Assembly (NCBI GenBank): GCA_934699585.1
Contig: CAKUWY010000015.1
Coordinates: 1 to 64,000, forward strand
Direction of reading: 5' to 3'
Length of the DNA stretch: 64,000 nucleotides
From: an uncultured Fibrobacter sp.
GTDB lineage: Bacteria > Fibrobacterota > Fibrobacteria > Fibrobacterales > Fibrobacteraceae
The position numbers and the translations under genes were made by a program. Positions within the stretch are counted from its first letter, which is position 1; every line of letters begins with the position of its first letter. The notes under the pieces were generated by a model. That model searched no databases. It was not told the DNA's origin and was given only the letters and a program-made list of their open reading frames with translations. Shown here piece by piece: positions 52,801 through 60,090 of this stretch.

Positions 52801-54201
52801 TTTGGACTTGGCCAAGTTTCCAAGGTCTACTTGCCCTCGAAAAATATTGTCATATTTGTGGGCGAAGACCTGAAACTTCAAGGGAATATGAAGGATAGCG
52901 TTTCCCTGTATCCCAATGTGACCTTCAGCAACGCTCCGTTCATCACGTCCGATGAATATGACCGTCATGTTCCTGTGTCGGTGGTGGACCGCTTGCCTGC
53001 AGTGAATGCTGTGGAATACTGGGATACTGATTACGATGGTGTTATGGATCAGGTTGTAGTTAAGTATACAGCCCCGTTGAAGAAAGAGGATCTGGAAAAG
53101 CTCCACATGACTTTCCCATGGTATAGTGACCGGGGATTGCTGGTGCAGTTGCAGGCTCAACCTTCGTATCTGAAGCTAGATCCCGAGGATCCGACCAGGG
53201 TGATTTGGGATGTTTACTCCCCGTCGCCATTGGCCAAGGGGGTTACCAGTATCAGTGAGTCTTTGCCGCCGGCAACAGTGTACACCTATTATCCGGTCTT
53301 TGATGAGATTTTCGTTAACGAAGATCCTGTCCGAGTTACAGATAAGATGTCTCCGGTTATTGCAGGGGCTACCCTCAATTACGGCAAAAAGGCGGACACC
53401 TTGGCAGTTGCATTCTCCGAGCCTATCAAGAAAGTAGATGGCAGGGATTATTTCCGTTACATTCACGGTAAGGATACTCTGGATCTGATTCCCTCGTCTA
53501 TCTCTTGGTCCGAAGATGGAATGGTCGCGACACTGATTCTGGATGCAGGACAGGTCACGGTGATGCCGGGTGATTCTCTGATGGTTGTTCGTGGCAGCAA
53601 GGGTGCCATTCAGGACAACTTCGGCAACATTGCAGGAGATGATCCGTCGCCTGTGGTGATTGGCGGTCTGCTGAACCATTTGGTGGAATCCACTAAGATG
53701 GGAACATTCGACGACAAGGACGAAGTTCTGCATACTTTGAGTTCTGTGAACCTCCGCTATATGCCGAGTTCCACCACCAAGGAAGACTTGGAAAAAGAAG
53801 GTGCCCTGGGTCACTTAGTGCAACTCGGTGAACGGTTCGTGCCACAATTGCTGGATCGTGCTCAGATTGCAGCCGATGGTTCTGTGGACCCCTCTGTGCT
53901 GGATTCTCTGGATCCTGAGAAGGTGTTTATCTCCTTTGTGGTGCATTACTTCGACCATCTTGGACAGTATGTGAACGACACTGTGATTACGGTACCGTGT
54001 AATAGTCCGAAATTCGGCGGAAACTGCCTGAATTCCGACCAGAAGGTATTCGTGAACTGGAACTTCAAGGACCATAAGGGCCGCTTCGTTGGCGCGGGCG
54101 TTTATACGGTGCAGTTCAAGATGGTGGTTCGTTACGAAAAGAAGAAGATAGAAGAAGAAATCAAGGATAAGTGGGGCGTGCGCCGTAAAAAGAAAAAGTA
54201 G
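49849..54201 (+). CDS. Large secreted protein with Ser-rich linker, paralogue 2
   Basis: This 1450-residue protein has a signal peptide (ALAFAG-VA). Residues ~40-495 resemble the fibro-slime/PA14-like or propeller-type N-terminal modules of Fibrobacter surface proteins but no definite motif is seen; a GGSCSGGSCSGYC patch is near 403. A serine-rich linker (~496-640) contains three 25-residue repeats. After it come beta-sandwich modules with repeated DTDYDGVMDQVVVKY-type turns, and a C-terminus NWNFKDHKGRFVGAGVYTVQF with a strongly basic tail, closely related to that of the preceding gene. Surface or secreted role in fibre adhesion is inferred. Confidence 0.8.
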   Translation: MKKMARNVTTAILSAVALAFAGVATPSGAPENPATGIWIQQIGEIVEQPSTNATLYYTKYIGTDRVKSIDYFYDGLGYLRLLNKNDLCHSNGADGIMHHPDGDLIVAGQGPRLHKIKKNSGSTNANTCVAKTSPANYKTEDSGTGSSQGYWHVMVDPNHKFVWADGMPGPLVRYALDNTNDGGLSDVGYQVELRTPTKDPYKSLPDRNKNIKQVTTVIWDGEGNAFYTYSNFAGGGCETDLNGVACSEDLRKQWRAGSHFGYFTDTTWKKINSAADSAKYLGHVGDSVVIGLGKITLIDSLEGAHGGTYDPYSNTIFIFGGSKIVQIEPYREGGQMKARVLAEINLRSFFFPEDSEHLSGPRTPSCLQRADASTGEISPKTGNGGYCKMINGKRVCAGDWGGSCSGGSCSGYCDGGTSDNNNPMAYPTVGWRLDQGTVDGHGHLFVASNTGHVIFIDYAANPQRLIDNNVLAHMQWIDNFLDDLAPLDKIKIARSSASTIGDVSSSSWERLSSQEEWNESSSSKQSSSSQGSSSNSEGSSGSEDSSSSTDSSDSNDSSSGSEGSSGSGDSSSSTGSSDSNDSSSGSEGSSGSGDSSSSTGSSDSNGSSSNSEGSSESNGSSSSQGGGGELFSSSSSSDEGSGGGILFSSSTGNYSPNGGGEDFGYSSAGGGYVNPSWDDYDKGDSVVQNAGVLVPTDDKNPGDPGTVTIGENVYYVDNNPTDISLDFRQNANIDSAKVGDVVAITLSADKVKEYFGDHVDSLTFTTPSGLILIDPNNPAPGDSIKVNADGSVTIYVTAYDPVRNGEIYITNEVGQLVVIDNINFFAVVPEGKIALIKDSGELDGQLDYVEILLQDTLSKFVDVMSVSLVVNGTTLNPATVPTLNGERNRIILNDVSDLVFPDEIDQSSYAQIVYKDKQNGATYVRKVPLVELGTNIIKAAHAIRDTSKGGLDSLFVEFNVDIIPIDLSYPEMLIAMKQKGKEVFFGLGQVSKVYLPSKNIVIFVGEDLKLQGNMKDSVSLYPNVTFSNAPFITSDEYDRHVPVSVVDRLPAVNAVEYWDTDYDGVMDQVVVKYTAPLKKEDLEKLHMTFPWYSDRGLLVQLQAQPSYLKLDPEDPTRVIWDVYSPSPLAKGVTSISESLPPATVYTYYPVFDEIFVNEDPVRVTDKMSPVIAGATLNYGKKADTLAVAFSEPIKKVDGRDYFRYIHGKDTLDLIPSSISWSEDGMVATLILDAGQVTVMPGDSLMVVRGSKGAIQDNFGNIAGDDPSPVVIGGLLNHLVESTKMGTFDDKDEVLHTLSSVNLRYMPSSTTKEDLEKEGALGHLVQLGERFVPQLLDRAQIAADGSVDPSVLDSLDPEKVFISFVVHYFDHLGQYVNDTVITVPCNSPKFGGNCLNSDQKVFVNWNFKDHKGRFVGAGVYTVQFKMVVRYEKKKIEEEIKDKWGVRRKKKK
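51481..51705. repeat. 75-base tandem repeat coding Ser-rich linker
   Basis: TCTTCTAGTAGCAC recurs at 51481, 51556 and 51631, an exact 75-base period, with only scattered substitutions. It codes a 25-residue unit of Ser, Gly, Asp and Glu. Being a multiple of three it can expand or shrink in frame. Confidence 0.95.
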
Positions 54202-54206
54202 GTAGA

Positions 54207-54266
54207 ATTCTCTAGTTACTAGAGAATGCAGGAATAAAAAACAAAAGCCGCGATTTCGCGGCTTTT
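54207..54266 (+). terminator. Hairpin and terminator after secreted protein genes
   Basis: First hairpin: ATTCTCTAG/CTAGAGAAT with a three-base loop (54207-54227). Second: AAAAGCCGCG/CGCGGCTTTT with loop ATTT (54243-54266), a bidirectional rho-independent terminator serving this operon and the convergent small gene. Confidence 0.9.
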
Positions 54267-54318
54267 CATGTTAGTGAAGGGAGAGCTTTAGGGAGGGCGA
54301 ATCCTTCCCTAGTCATCA

Positions 54319-54561
54319 TTATGCAATCATTTCCATAACGGCGGGGATGATTGTGCAGATGATTACCCAGGGATAAGAAAGAGAACCCTTTAGCCAGCCA
54401 GTGGTTTGCATCCCGCTCTTGTTAAAAGAGACTTGCTGAACCTTGCTCTGGGCTGTTGCAACGGATTCGTGGAGGGAATCCTTGAGATAGGTAACGGACA
54501 AGTCGAATTCGCGCTTGCTTTCCTGCGCCGAATCTACCATCTGTAAAAACTTGTTGCTCAT
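54319..54561 (-). CDS. Small protein with C-terminal membrane segment
   Basis: This 80-residue protein has a soluble helical N-terminal part (FLQMVDSAQESKREFDLSVT, then KDSLHESVATAQ, alternating charge suggests a coiled coil) and a single C-terminal hydrophobic segment (YPWVIICTIIPAVMEMIA), so it would be tail-anchored. No family recognised. On the minus strand a TATATTTG motif (rc of 54578-54585) lies about 17-24 bases before the start. Confidence 0.65.
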   Translation of the reverse strand: MSNKFLQMVDSAQESKREFDLSVTYLKDSLHESVATAQSKVQQVSFNKSGMQTTGWLKGSLSYPWVIICTIIPAVMEMIA

Positions 54562-54742
54562 AGACTTAGCTCTTTTTGCTTCTGCAAATATAGTAATTTT
54601 TTCTGAAATTTAAAGGGTTTTTGTTTATTTATGTTTACAAATAAGGTTTTATGTGAAAAAATGCACAAAACAGCATATTTCTCCATAAAAAAAGCTAATT
54701 TAAGTGTGTTATGGGTCACATTGGTGGCTTAAAAGGAGTCTT
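54562..54742. other. AT-rich divergent intergenic region
   Basis: These 181 bases between divergent genes hold no ORF. The left side has the TATATTTG motif for the minus-strand gene; the right side ends in AAAAGGAG, the ribosome site of the FKBP gene. Confidence 0.5.
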
Positions 54743-55936
54743 ATGAACCTGATTCGCTATTCTTTTGGTCTTGCTGTAGGCGCCGTTTTGGTCGCATGCG
54801 GTGGCAATGCTCCGCAACCTGCGGTGGAACCTGCCGAGCCTGCTGTCGCCCCTGCCCCCAAGGTATCCTTGGACAGTGCAGTGGACCGTTACAGTTATGC
54901 TTTGGGTATGGACTTGGGAAAGGCTATCGCCAATATCAATGTTCCTGTCAAGATGGATGTGCTGATGATTGCCCTCCAGGATGAAGTGGATCCTGCCCGT
55001 AAGGTTTTGCTGTCGGATTCCGCTTCGGAATCTGCCCTGCAAGACCTGCTGCTCCGTATGCAGAAGCAGAAAGAGGACGACGAGAAGGCTGCCGCCGCCA
55101 AGGCTCTGGAAGACCAGGCTGCATTCCTCGCCAAAAACGTTCTGGATTCTACGGTAAAGGTGACGCCTAAGGGTGTGCAGTACCGTGTGCTCAAGGCCGG
55201 TACGGGAATTTCTCCCAAGGTGACGGACAAGGTCCAGGTGCATTACATCGGGGCTTTGTTAGACGGTACCCAGTTTGACAACAGCGTCAAGCGTGGTGAA
55301 CCTCTGGAGTTCCCCGTAGGTGCGGTCATAGAAGGTTGGCAGGATTTGCTCCAGGTCATGAAAGAAGGGGACAAGGTGAAGGCTTGGATTCCTAGCGCCC
55401 TGGCCTACGGCGAAGCCGGTGTTCCGCCTACCATTCCCGGCAATGCCCTCCTGATTTTCGAAGTGGAGCTGTTGAAGGTTTATGCCGAAGTTCCGCCTGT
55501 GGATTCTACGGCTGTTCCGGCTGACAGTGCTGCCGCAGCCCCTGCCGATAGCGCCGCGAATGCTGCTACCGCTCCCGCAGATACGTCTAAACCTGCCGCC
55601 GCTCCTGCTGCTGCCGCTCCTGCGGATAGCACCAAGGCCGCGCCTGCCGCAGCTCCCGCTGCTAAGGCCGATGCTTCGACAAGCTCGGCAACCGGAAAGC
55701 CTGCTGCCGCTCCTGTTGCTGCTCCTGCAGATACGGCAAAGACAGCTCCTACCGCAAAACCTGCTGCAGCACCTGCTGATACAGCAAAGGCTGCTCCGGC
55801 CAAGCCTGCCGCAGCTCCGGCCGCCAAGCCTGCTGCTCCTGCCGCGAAGGCAGCTCCTGCTGCAAAACCGGCCGCAGATGCCAAGCCCGCAGCAGCCCCT
55901 GCAAAGCCTGCCGCCAAACCGGCTGCCAAGCAATAA
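54743..55936 (+). CDS. FKBP-type peptidyl-prolyl isomerase lipoprotein
   Basis: This 397-residue lipoprotein (lipobox VLVAC, Cys near 17) has an FKBP N-terminal dimerisation-like helical region (VDRYSYALGMDLGKAIANIN onwards) and the FKBP domain at about 145-255: KVQVHYIGALLDGTQFDNS, PLEFPVGAVIEGWQDLLQVM, WIPSALAYGEAGVPPTIPGN. It speeds prolyl isomerisation and acts as a chaperone in the periplasm. A tail of ~130 residues is made of Ala, Pro, Lys and Asp-Ser/Thr repeats; such tails may span or attach to the cell wall. Start chosen at ATG 54743 with AAAAGGAG upstream. Confidence 0.93.
   Translation: MNLIRYSFGLAVGAVLVACGGNAPQPAVEPAEPAVAPAPKVSLDSAVDRYSYALGMDLGKAIANINVPVKMDVLMIALQDEVDPARKVLLSDSASESALQDLLLRMQKQKEDDEKAAAAKALEDQAAFLAKNVLDSTVKVTPKGVQYRVLKAGTGISPKVTDKVQVHYIGALLDGTQFDNSVKRGEPLEFPVGAVIEGWQDLLQVMKEGDKVKAWIPSALAYGEAGVPPTIPGNALLIFEVELLKVYAEVPPVDSTAVPADSAAAAPADSAANAATAPADTSKPAAAPAAAAPADSTKAAPAAAPAAKADASTSSATGKPAAAPVAAPADTAKTAPTAKPAAAPADTAKAAPAKPAAAPAAKPAAPAAKAAPAAKPAADAKPAAAPAKPAAKPAAKQ
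55675..55686. repeat. Repeat-derived 12-mer in FKBP tail
   Basis: TTCGACAAGCTC, identical to the intergenic repeat at 57384-57396, interrupts the Ala/Pro/Lys tail coding sequence and codes Ser/Thr residues (ASTSSA) not seen elsewhere in the tail. Confidence 0.4.
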
Positions 55937-56016
55937 ACGGTCATAGGCAAGTTTTAGTAAAGGCGCGGGTCACCCTGCGTCTTTTGTTATAGGTGAGATT
56001 TATTATCTTTTGAATC

Positions 56017-57375
56017 ATGAGCAATACTGTGTCCGATTTCTATTCCCAGCATTTCGAAGTTTCCGGGTTTATCCGGGAAGTCTTCGGTTATATGGACCGG
56101 TTCAAGGGCCAGCTCTTTGTATTGAAGATTGAAGACGGCCTTATGGACCACCCGCTGTTCCCTGTGCTCATGCGGGATATCGCCCTGTTGCATAAGGCGG
56201 GAATCCGAATCATTATCGTGCCGGGAACCAGGAACAGCATTGACGCCCAGCTGAAGGCTTGGGAAATCGAGTCCAAGTTCGAAGGCGGCGTGCGGCTTAC
56301 CAGCGAAGAGGCTCTGCCCCTGATAGAGCAGGCGTCTTTGGGTGTTGCCCAGAGGATTATGAGCCACCTGACGGCCAGCGGCCTGAGCGGCATCCAGGGG
56401 AACTGGGTGCTGGCCCGGAGTCTCGGGGTCATCGAAGGCGTAGATTATATGCGGACCGGCCGGATCGAACGGATCCAGCGGGACATCCTGGAGCAACTTC
56501 TGAACGAGAAGTTCGTGCCTATTATTCCGCCTATCGGCTGGAATAAGCTTGGCCAAGCCTACAACATCAGTTCTACGGAACTGGCCACGGAACTCTGCAA
56601 GTACATGCAGGTGGGCAAACTGTTTTTTATCGGCAGCGAGAACGGTATCAGGCTAGAAGGCCTTGCTACCGGCAAGAACACCAAGTATCTAGAACCAACG
56701 GACAGCGGCGTGATTTCGGCCCTGGACGTGGACCAGGCCAAGGAACTTCTGGAGCTGAATGCCGACAAGCTGAACTTTGCCCAGAAGGATTACCTGCAGA
56801 ATGCCATCAACGCCTGCGAGGCCGGAGCGAACCGTGTTCACCTGCTGAGCGGCGAGTTCCAGGGCAGTGTGCTGCAAGAAGTATTTAGCGCCAGGGGTGA
56901 CGGAACCATGGTCTATGCGAACCAGTATTCCAGCATCCGGCCCGCCAATATGGAAGACATTCCCGATATCTTGCGGATCATGCAGGACTATATCGCGAAG
57001 GGTTACCTGGTGCCCAGGACCCAGGAAAGCATTTCCGAAAAGCTCAAGGACTACGTGGTGTACAGCATCGACAACAGCATCCACGGCTGTGGCGCTTTGC
57101 ACGAGTTCGAAGACGGCATGGCCGAAGTGGCCGCCATTGCCGTGGCGGCAAACTACCGCAAGTCCGGTATCGGAGATGCTATCGTGCGGCACCTGATTTC
57201 GGTTGGCCGGATGAAGGGCTACAAGAAACTGTTCCTGCTCACTACCCAGGCTTTGGACTGGTTCTACCCCTTCGGATTCGAAGACGGCTCCGTAGAGGAT
57301 TTGCCGAGGAGCAAGCGGGAACATTACAACACCAAGCGGAAATCTCGTATCTTGGTTATGCCGCTGGACAAGTGA
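56017..57375 (+). CDS. argA: N-acetylglutamate synthase (ArgA, two-domain)
   Basis: This 452-residue protein catalyses the first step of arginine synthesis, glutamate + acetyl-CoA to N-acetylglutamate. The N-terminal amino-acid-kinase-like domain shows DIALLHKAGIRIIIVPGTRN; the glycine-rich GG of true kinases is replaced by KIEDG, consistent with a regulatory role (arginine binding). The C-terminal acetyltransferase domain contains EVAAIAVAANYRKSGIGDAI (acetyl-CoA loop) and TTQALDWFYPFGF, as in E. coli ArgA. TATTAT 56001-56006 and no ribosome site suggest a short leader. Confidence 0.93.
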   Translation: MSNTVSDFYSQHFEVSGFIREVFGYMDRFKGQLFVLKIEDGLMDHPLFPVLMRDIALLHKAGIRIIIVPGTRNSIDAQLKAWEIESKFEGGVRLTSEEALPLIEQASLGVAQRIMSHLTASGLSGIQGNWVLARSLGVIEGVDYMRTGRIERIQRDILEQLLNEKFVPIIPPIGWNKLGQAYNISSTELATELCKYMQVGKLFFIGSENGIRLEGLATGKNTKYLEPTDSGVISALDVDQAKELLELNADKLNFAQKDYLQNAINACEAGANRVHLLSGEFQGSVLQEVFSARGDGTMVYANQYSSIRPANMEDIPDILRIMQDYIAKGYLVPRTQESISEKLKDYVVYSIDNSIHGCGALHEFEDGMAEVAAIAVAANYRKSGIGDAIVRHLISVGRMKGYKKLFLLTTQALDWFYPFGFEDGSVEDLPRSKREHYNTKRKSRILVMPLDK

Positions 57376-57381
57376 CACCCA

Positions 57382-57456
57382 TTCGACAAGCTCAGGGCAG
57401 GCTCCGCGTCATCCTGAGTCTTCATTTGTCATCCCCGCGAAGGCGGGGATCTCCAA
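57382..57456. repeat. Palindromic repeat units with loop cassette
   Basis: A loop cassette (ATTCGACAAGCTCAGGGCAGG, split here after GCTC) is followed by GCGTCATCCTGAG and, at 57428-57451, a full unit with stem ATCCCCGC/GCGGGGAT. The same cassette is within the loops of array 3. Confidence 0.75.
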
Positions 57457-57466
57457 GGAAAAAAAC

Positions 57467-58057
57467 ATGAACACTCTTGAAGCCATACGCACACGACGCA
57501 GTACCCGCAAGTTCAAGGCGCAACCTGTGGAAATAGAAAAGCTACAGGCTATTGTCGAGGCGGGGCGTTTTGGACCTACCGGCGGTAATGCCCAGACGAA
57601 TCACTTCTTCGTGATTTCGGATGGGGCTGTAATCGCTAAGCTCAAGGAGCTGGTTCAGGCCGCATTTGCGAAAATGGAACTTCGTGAAGACCTGTACAAG
57701 AGCCTCAAGAATTCCATCACCCTTGCCCGCAAGGGAAACTATTCTTTCTGCTACACGGCGCCGGTACTTATCGTGGTGGCGAACAAGAAGGATTACGGCA
57801 ACAACATGGCCGACGTGGCCTGTGCTGTAGAAAACATGATGCTTGCGGCCAACGAGCTGGATCTGGGCAGTTGCTACATCAATCAGCTCAAGTGGCTGAA
57901 TGAAGACCCGACGATTTTGGAATACCTGCGTGGCCTTGGCTTGCGTGAAGACGAACGGGTGTACGCCTCGGTTGCTATTGGTTACGCTGACACCGAAAGC
58001 GGCCTCCCGAATCGAAACGAGTCTCCTCGCACCGGGAATGTTGTTGTGTTCGTGTAA
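57467..58057 (+). CDS. Nitroreductase family protein
   Basis: This 196-residue FMN-dependent oxidoreductase begins ETIRTRRSTRKF (flavin-phosphate-binding Arg) with FGPTGGNAQTNHFFVIS, and later GSCYINQLKW. It has no signal peptide and acts in the cytosol, probably with NAD(P)H on quinones or nitro compounds. AAGGAAAAAA precedes the ATG. folE starts 12 bases after its stop, so they are probably co-transcribed. Confidence 0.93.
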   Translation: MNTLEAIRTRRSTRKFKAQPVEIEKLQAIVEAGRFGPTGGNAQTNHFFVISDGAVIAKLKELVQAAFAKMELREDLYKSLKNSITLARKGNYSFCYTAPVLIVVANKKDYGNNMADVACAVENMMLAANELDLGSCYINQLKWLNEDPTILEYLRGLGLREDERVYASVAIGYADTESGLPNRNESPRTGNVVVFV

Positions 58058-58069
58058 AAGGATAGCCAG

Positions 58070-58636
58070 ATGAATTTAAAGATGATGGAAGACGGATTCC
58101 GGATGATTCTCACCGGCATGGGCGAAGACCCGAACCGCGAAGGGTTGCTTGAAACGCCCCGTCGTGTGGCGAAGATGTACGCCGAACTCATGACGGGACT
58201 TTCGGGCGAAACGAAGGCCGAAGATATCTTGAAGACCCGCTTCCACGAAAAGTACGACGAGATGATTATCGTGCCGGACATCGAGTTTGCCAGCATGTGC
58301 GAGCATCATTTTTTACCGTTTACGGGCAAGGCCCATGTGGCCTATATTCCGGGCGACTGCGTGGTGGGACTGTCGAAAATTCCCCGAGTGGTGGAGTTCT
58401 ATGCTCGCTTCCCGCAAATTCAAGAGCGTATGACCCGCCAGATTGCGGAACTCATCCAGAAGGAACTGAACCCGAAGGGCGTGGCCGTTGTGCTGGAAGC
58501 ATCTCACATGTGCATGACCATGCGCGGTGTGAAAAAGCCCGGCGCCACCATGGTCACGACCCAGCTTTTGGGCAGGTTCAAGACCGACGAGAAGACCCGT
58601 GCGGAATTTATGTCCCGCATATATGCCCCTCGGTAA
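58070..58636 (+). CDS. folE: GTP cyclohydrolase I
   Basis: FolE converts GTP to 7,8-dihydroneopterin triphosphate, the first step of folate synthesis. At 188 residues it is of standard length. Signature segments are EHHFLPFTGKAHVAYIP (zinc and catalytic His/Cys with SMCEHH), VVGLSKIPRVVEFYARRFP-like stretch, and SHMCMTMRGVKKPGA (third zinc ligand Cys). Cysteine ligands are present so it is zinc-dependent. Follows the nitroreductase gene. Confidence 0.97.
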   Translation: MNLKMMEDGFRMILTGMGEDPNREGLLETPRRVAKMYAELMTGLSGETKAEDILKTRFHEKYDEMIIVPDIEFASMCEHHFLPFTGKAHVAYIPGDCVVGLSKIPRVVEFYARFPQIQERMTRQIAELIQKELNPKGVAVVLEASHMCMTMRGVKKPGATMVTTQLLGRFKTDEKTRAEFMSRIYAPR

Positions 58637-58734
58637 GGTTTTCCTTTTTACTTTTTTCTTACGGCATTGCCTGCCTTCGAAAAAAAATATAATTATTGAT
58701 GAGAGACTAACCCCATTTTGTTGGCTGTTGAATT

Positions 58735-59964
58735 ATGAACGCTGCTATTCTTACTAACGAGTTTCCGCCGGAAATTTACGGCGGTGCAGGTATTCACGTC
58801 AAGTTCCTGACCCAGGAACTAGCAAAACTTTGTCATATAGAAGCCCGCTGTTTTGGCGACCAGAATATTGACGAGGACAATATCCGTGCGATTGGTTTCT
58901 CGCGGAAGCTGGGCCTGAACCCGAAGGACGACCGTTTCCAGAAAATTTTCAAGCCGTTGGACATCAACCTCCAGTGGGCGGCAGCCCTCGACAATATCGA
59001 TGTCATTCACTGCCACACTTGGTATAGCCACTTTGGTGGAGTGCTTGCCAGTCGTCTTTTGCAGTGTCCGCTGATTCTCACTACCCACTCGCTGGAACCC
59101 CACCGCCCCTGGAAGGCAGAACAGCTGGGAGATGGCGGCTATGCCATGAGCTGCTGGATTGAACGCACTGCCTACGAGGCTGCCGACGGCGTGATTGCCG
59201 TAAGCCAGGGTATGAAACGGGACGTGATGAAGCTTTACGGCGTGCCCGAAGACCGGGTGAAGGTGATTTACAACGGCATCGATCCGGACTTTTATGCACC
59301 GACTTTCAATGAAGATATTTTGACCAAGTGGGGTGTGGACCCGAAACGCCCTTACGTGCTGTTCGTGGGCCGCATTACCCGCCAGAAAGGTATCAGCCAG
59401 CTGATCCAGGCCATTCCGCAAATCGACAAGAGCGCCCAGGTGGTGCTCTGTGCCGGCGCTCCCGACACCATTGAACTTGCCGACGAGTGCAAGGACCTCA
59501 TCGAAGAGGTGCAGAAGACCCGCGACGGCGTGGTGTGGATTCAGGAAGCGGTTCCTCACGAGGAACTTCGCGTGCTTTACAGTCACGCTACCGTTTTCGC
59601 GACCCCTTCGCTTTACGAGCCCTTCGGTATTATTAACCTGGAAGCCATGAGCTGCGGCACTCCGGTGGTAGGTTCTGCGGTGGGAGGCATTCCCGAAATT
59701 ATCGTGGACGGCGAGACCGGATTCCTGGTGCCCCTGAAGCACGTCTCCGAAACGGACTTTGACCCGGCAGACCCCAAGGCGTTCCAGACGGACTTTGCAA
59801 GCAAGCTGAACAAGATTCTTGAAAATCCGGAACTGGCAAAGAAGATGGGCGAGGTGAGCCGCAAGCGGGCCATCGACGTGTTCAGCTGGAAGTCTATTGC
59901 CAAGCAGACCTTCGACTTCTACGCCGAATGCATCGAGCGGTACAAGAAAGAAGGCAAGCGGTAA
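58735..59964 (+). CDS. glgA: Glycogen synthase (GT4, actinobacterial type)
   Basis: This 409-residue glycosyltransferase of family GT4 starts NAAILTNEFPPEIYGGAGIH and has the nucleotide-sugar segment LFVGRITRQKG, PHEELRVLYSHATVFATPSLYEPFG (E-x7-E type) and AMSCGTPVVGSAVGGIPE. The pattern is that of the corynebacterial/Pelodictyon-type glycogen synthase (TIGR02149), shorter than the GT5 GlgA. It transfers glucose from ADP- or UDP-glucose to alpha-glucan. Fibrobacter stores glycogen, which fits. No clear ribosome site; start by homology. Confidence 0.85.
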   Translation: MNAAILTNEFPPEIYGGAGIHVKFLTQELAKLCHIEARCFGDQNIDEDNIRAIGFSRKLGLNPKDDRFQKIFKPLDINLQWAAALDNIDVIHCHTWYSHFGGVLASRLLQCPLILTTHSLEPHRPWKAEQLGDGGYAMSCWIERTAYEAADGVIAVSQGMKRDVMKLYGVPEDRVKVIYNGIDPDFYAPTFNEDILTKWGVDPKRPYVLFVGRITRQKGISQLIQAIPQIDKSAQVVLCAGAPDTIELADECKDLIEEVQKTRDGVVWIQEAVPHEELRVLYSHATVFATPSLYEPFGIINLEAMSCGTPVVGSAVGGIPEIIVDGETGFLVPLKHVSETDFDPADPKAFQTDFASKLNKILENPELAKKMGEVSRKRAIDVFSWKSIAKQTFDFYAECIERYKKEGKR

Positions 59965-59976
59965 TCTTTAAATGTG

Positions 59977-60084
59977 TAGTGAGTTATGGGTTATGAGTTG
60001 TGAGTAGCGTCCGGTCTCTGATTTACAGCGCATCTTGTCTACGCTACATCTCATAACTGATGACTGATAACTCATTACTAATTA
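59977..60084. repeat. Heptamer repeat element C
   Basis: Left arm heptamers TAGTGAG, TTATGGG, TTATGAG, TTGTGAG (59977-60004) are inverted relative to right arm heptamers CTCATAA, CTGATGA, CTGATAA, CTCATTA, CTAATTA (60050-60084). A unique 45-base core lies between. Fills the gap between convergent genes. Confidence 0.88.
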
Positions 60085-60090
60085 CACATT

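Noticed and set aside
55480..55950. Ala/Gly-rich frame antisense to FKBP tail
   Set aside because: Low-complexity mirror of the Ala/Pro tail; no start signals.
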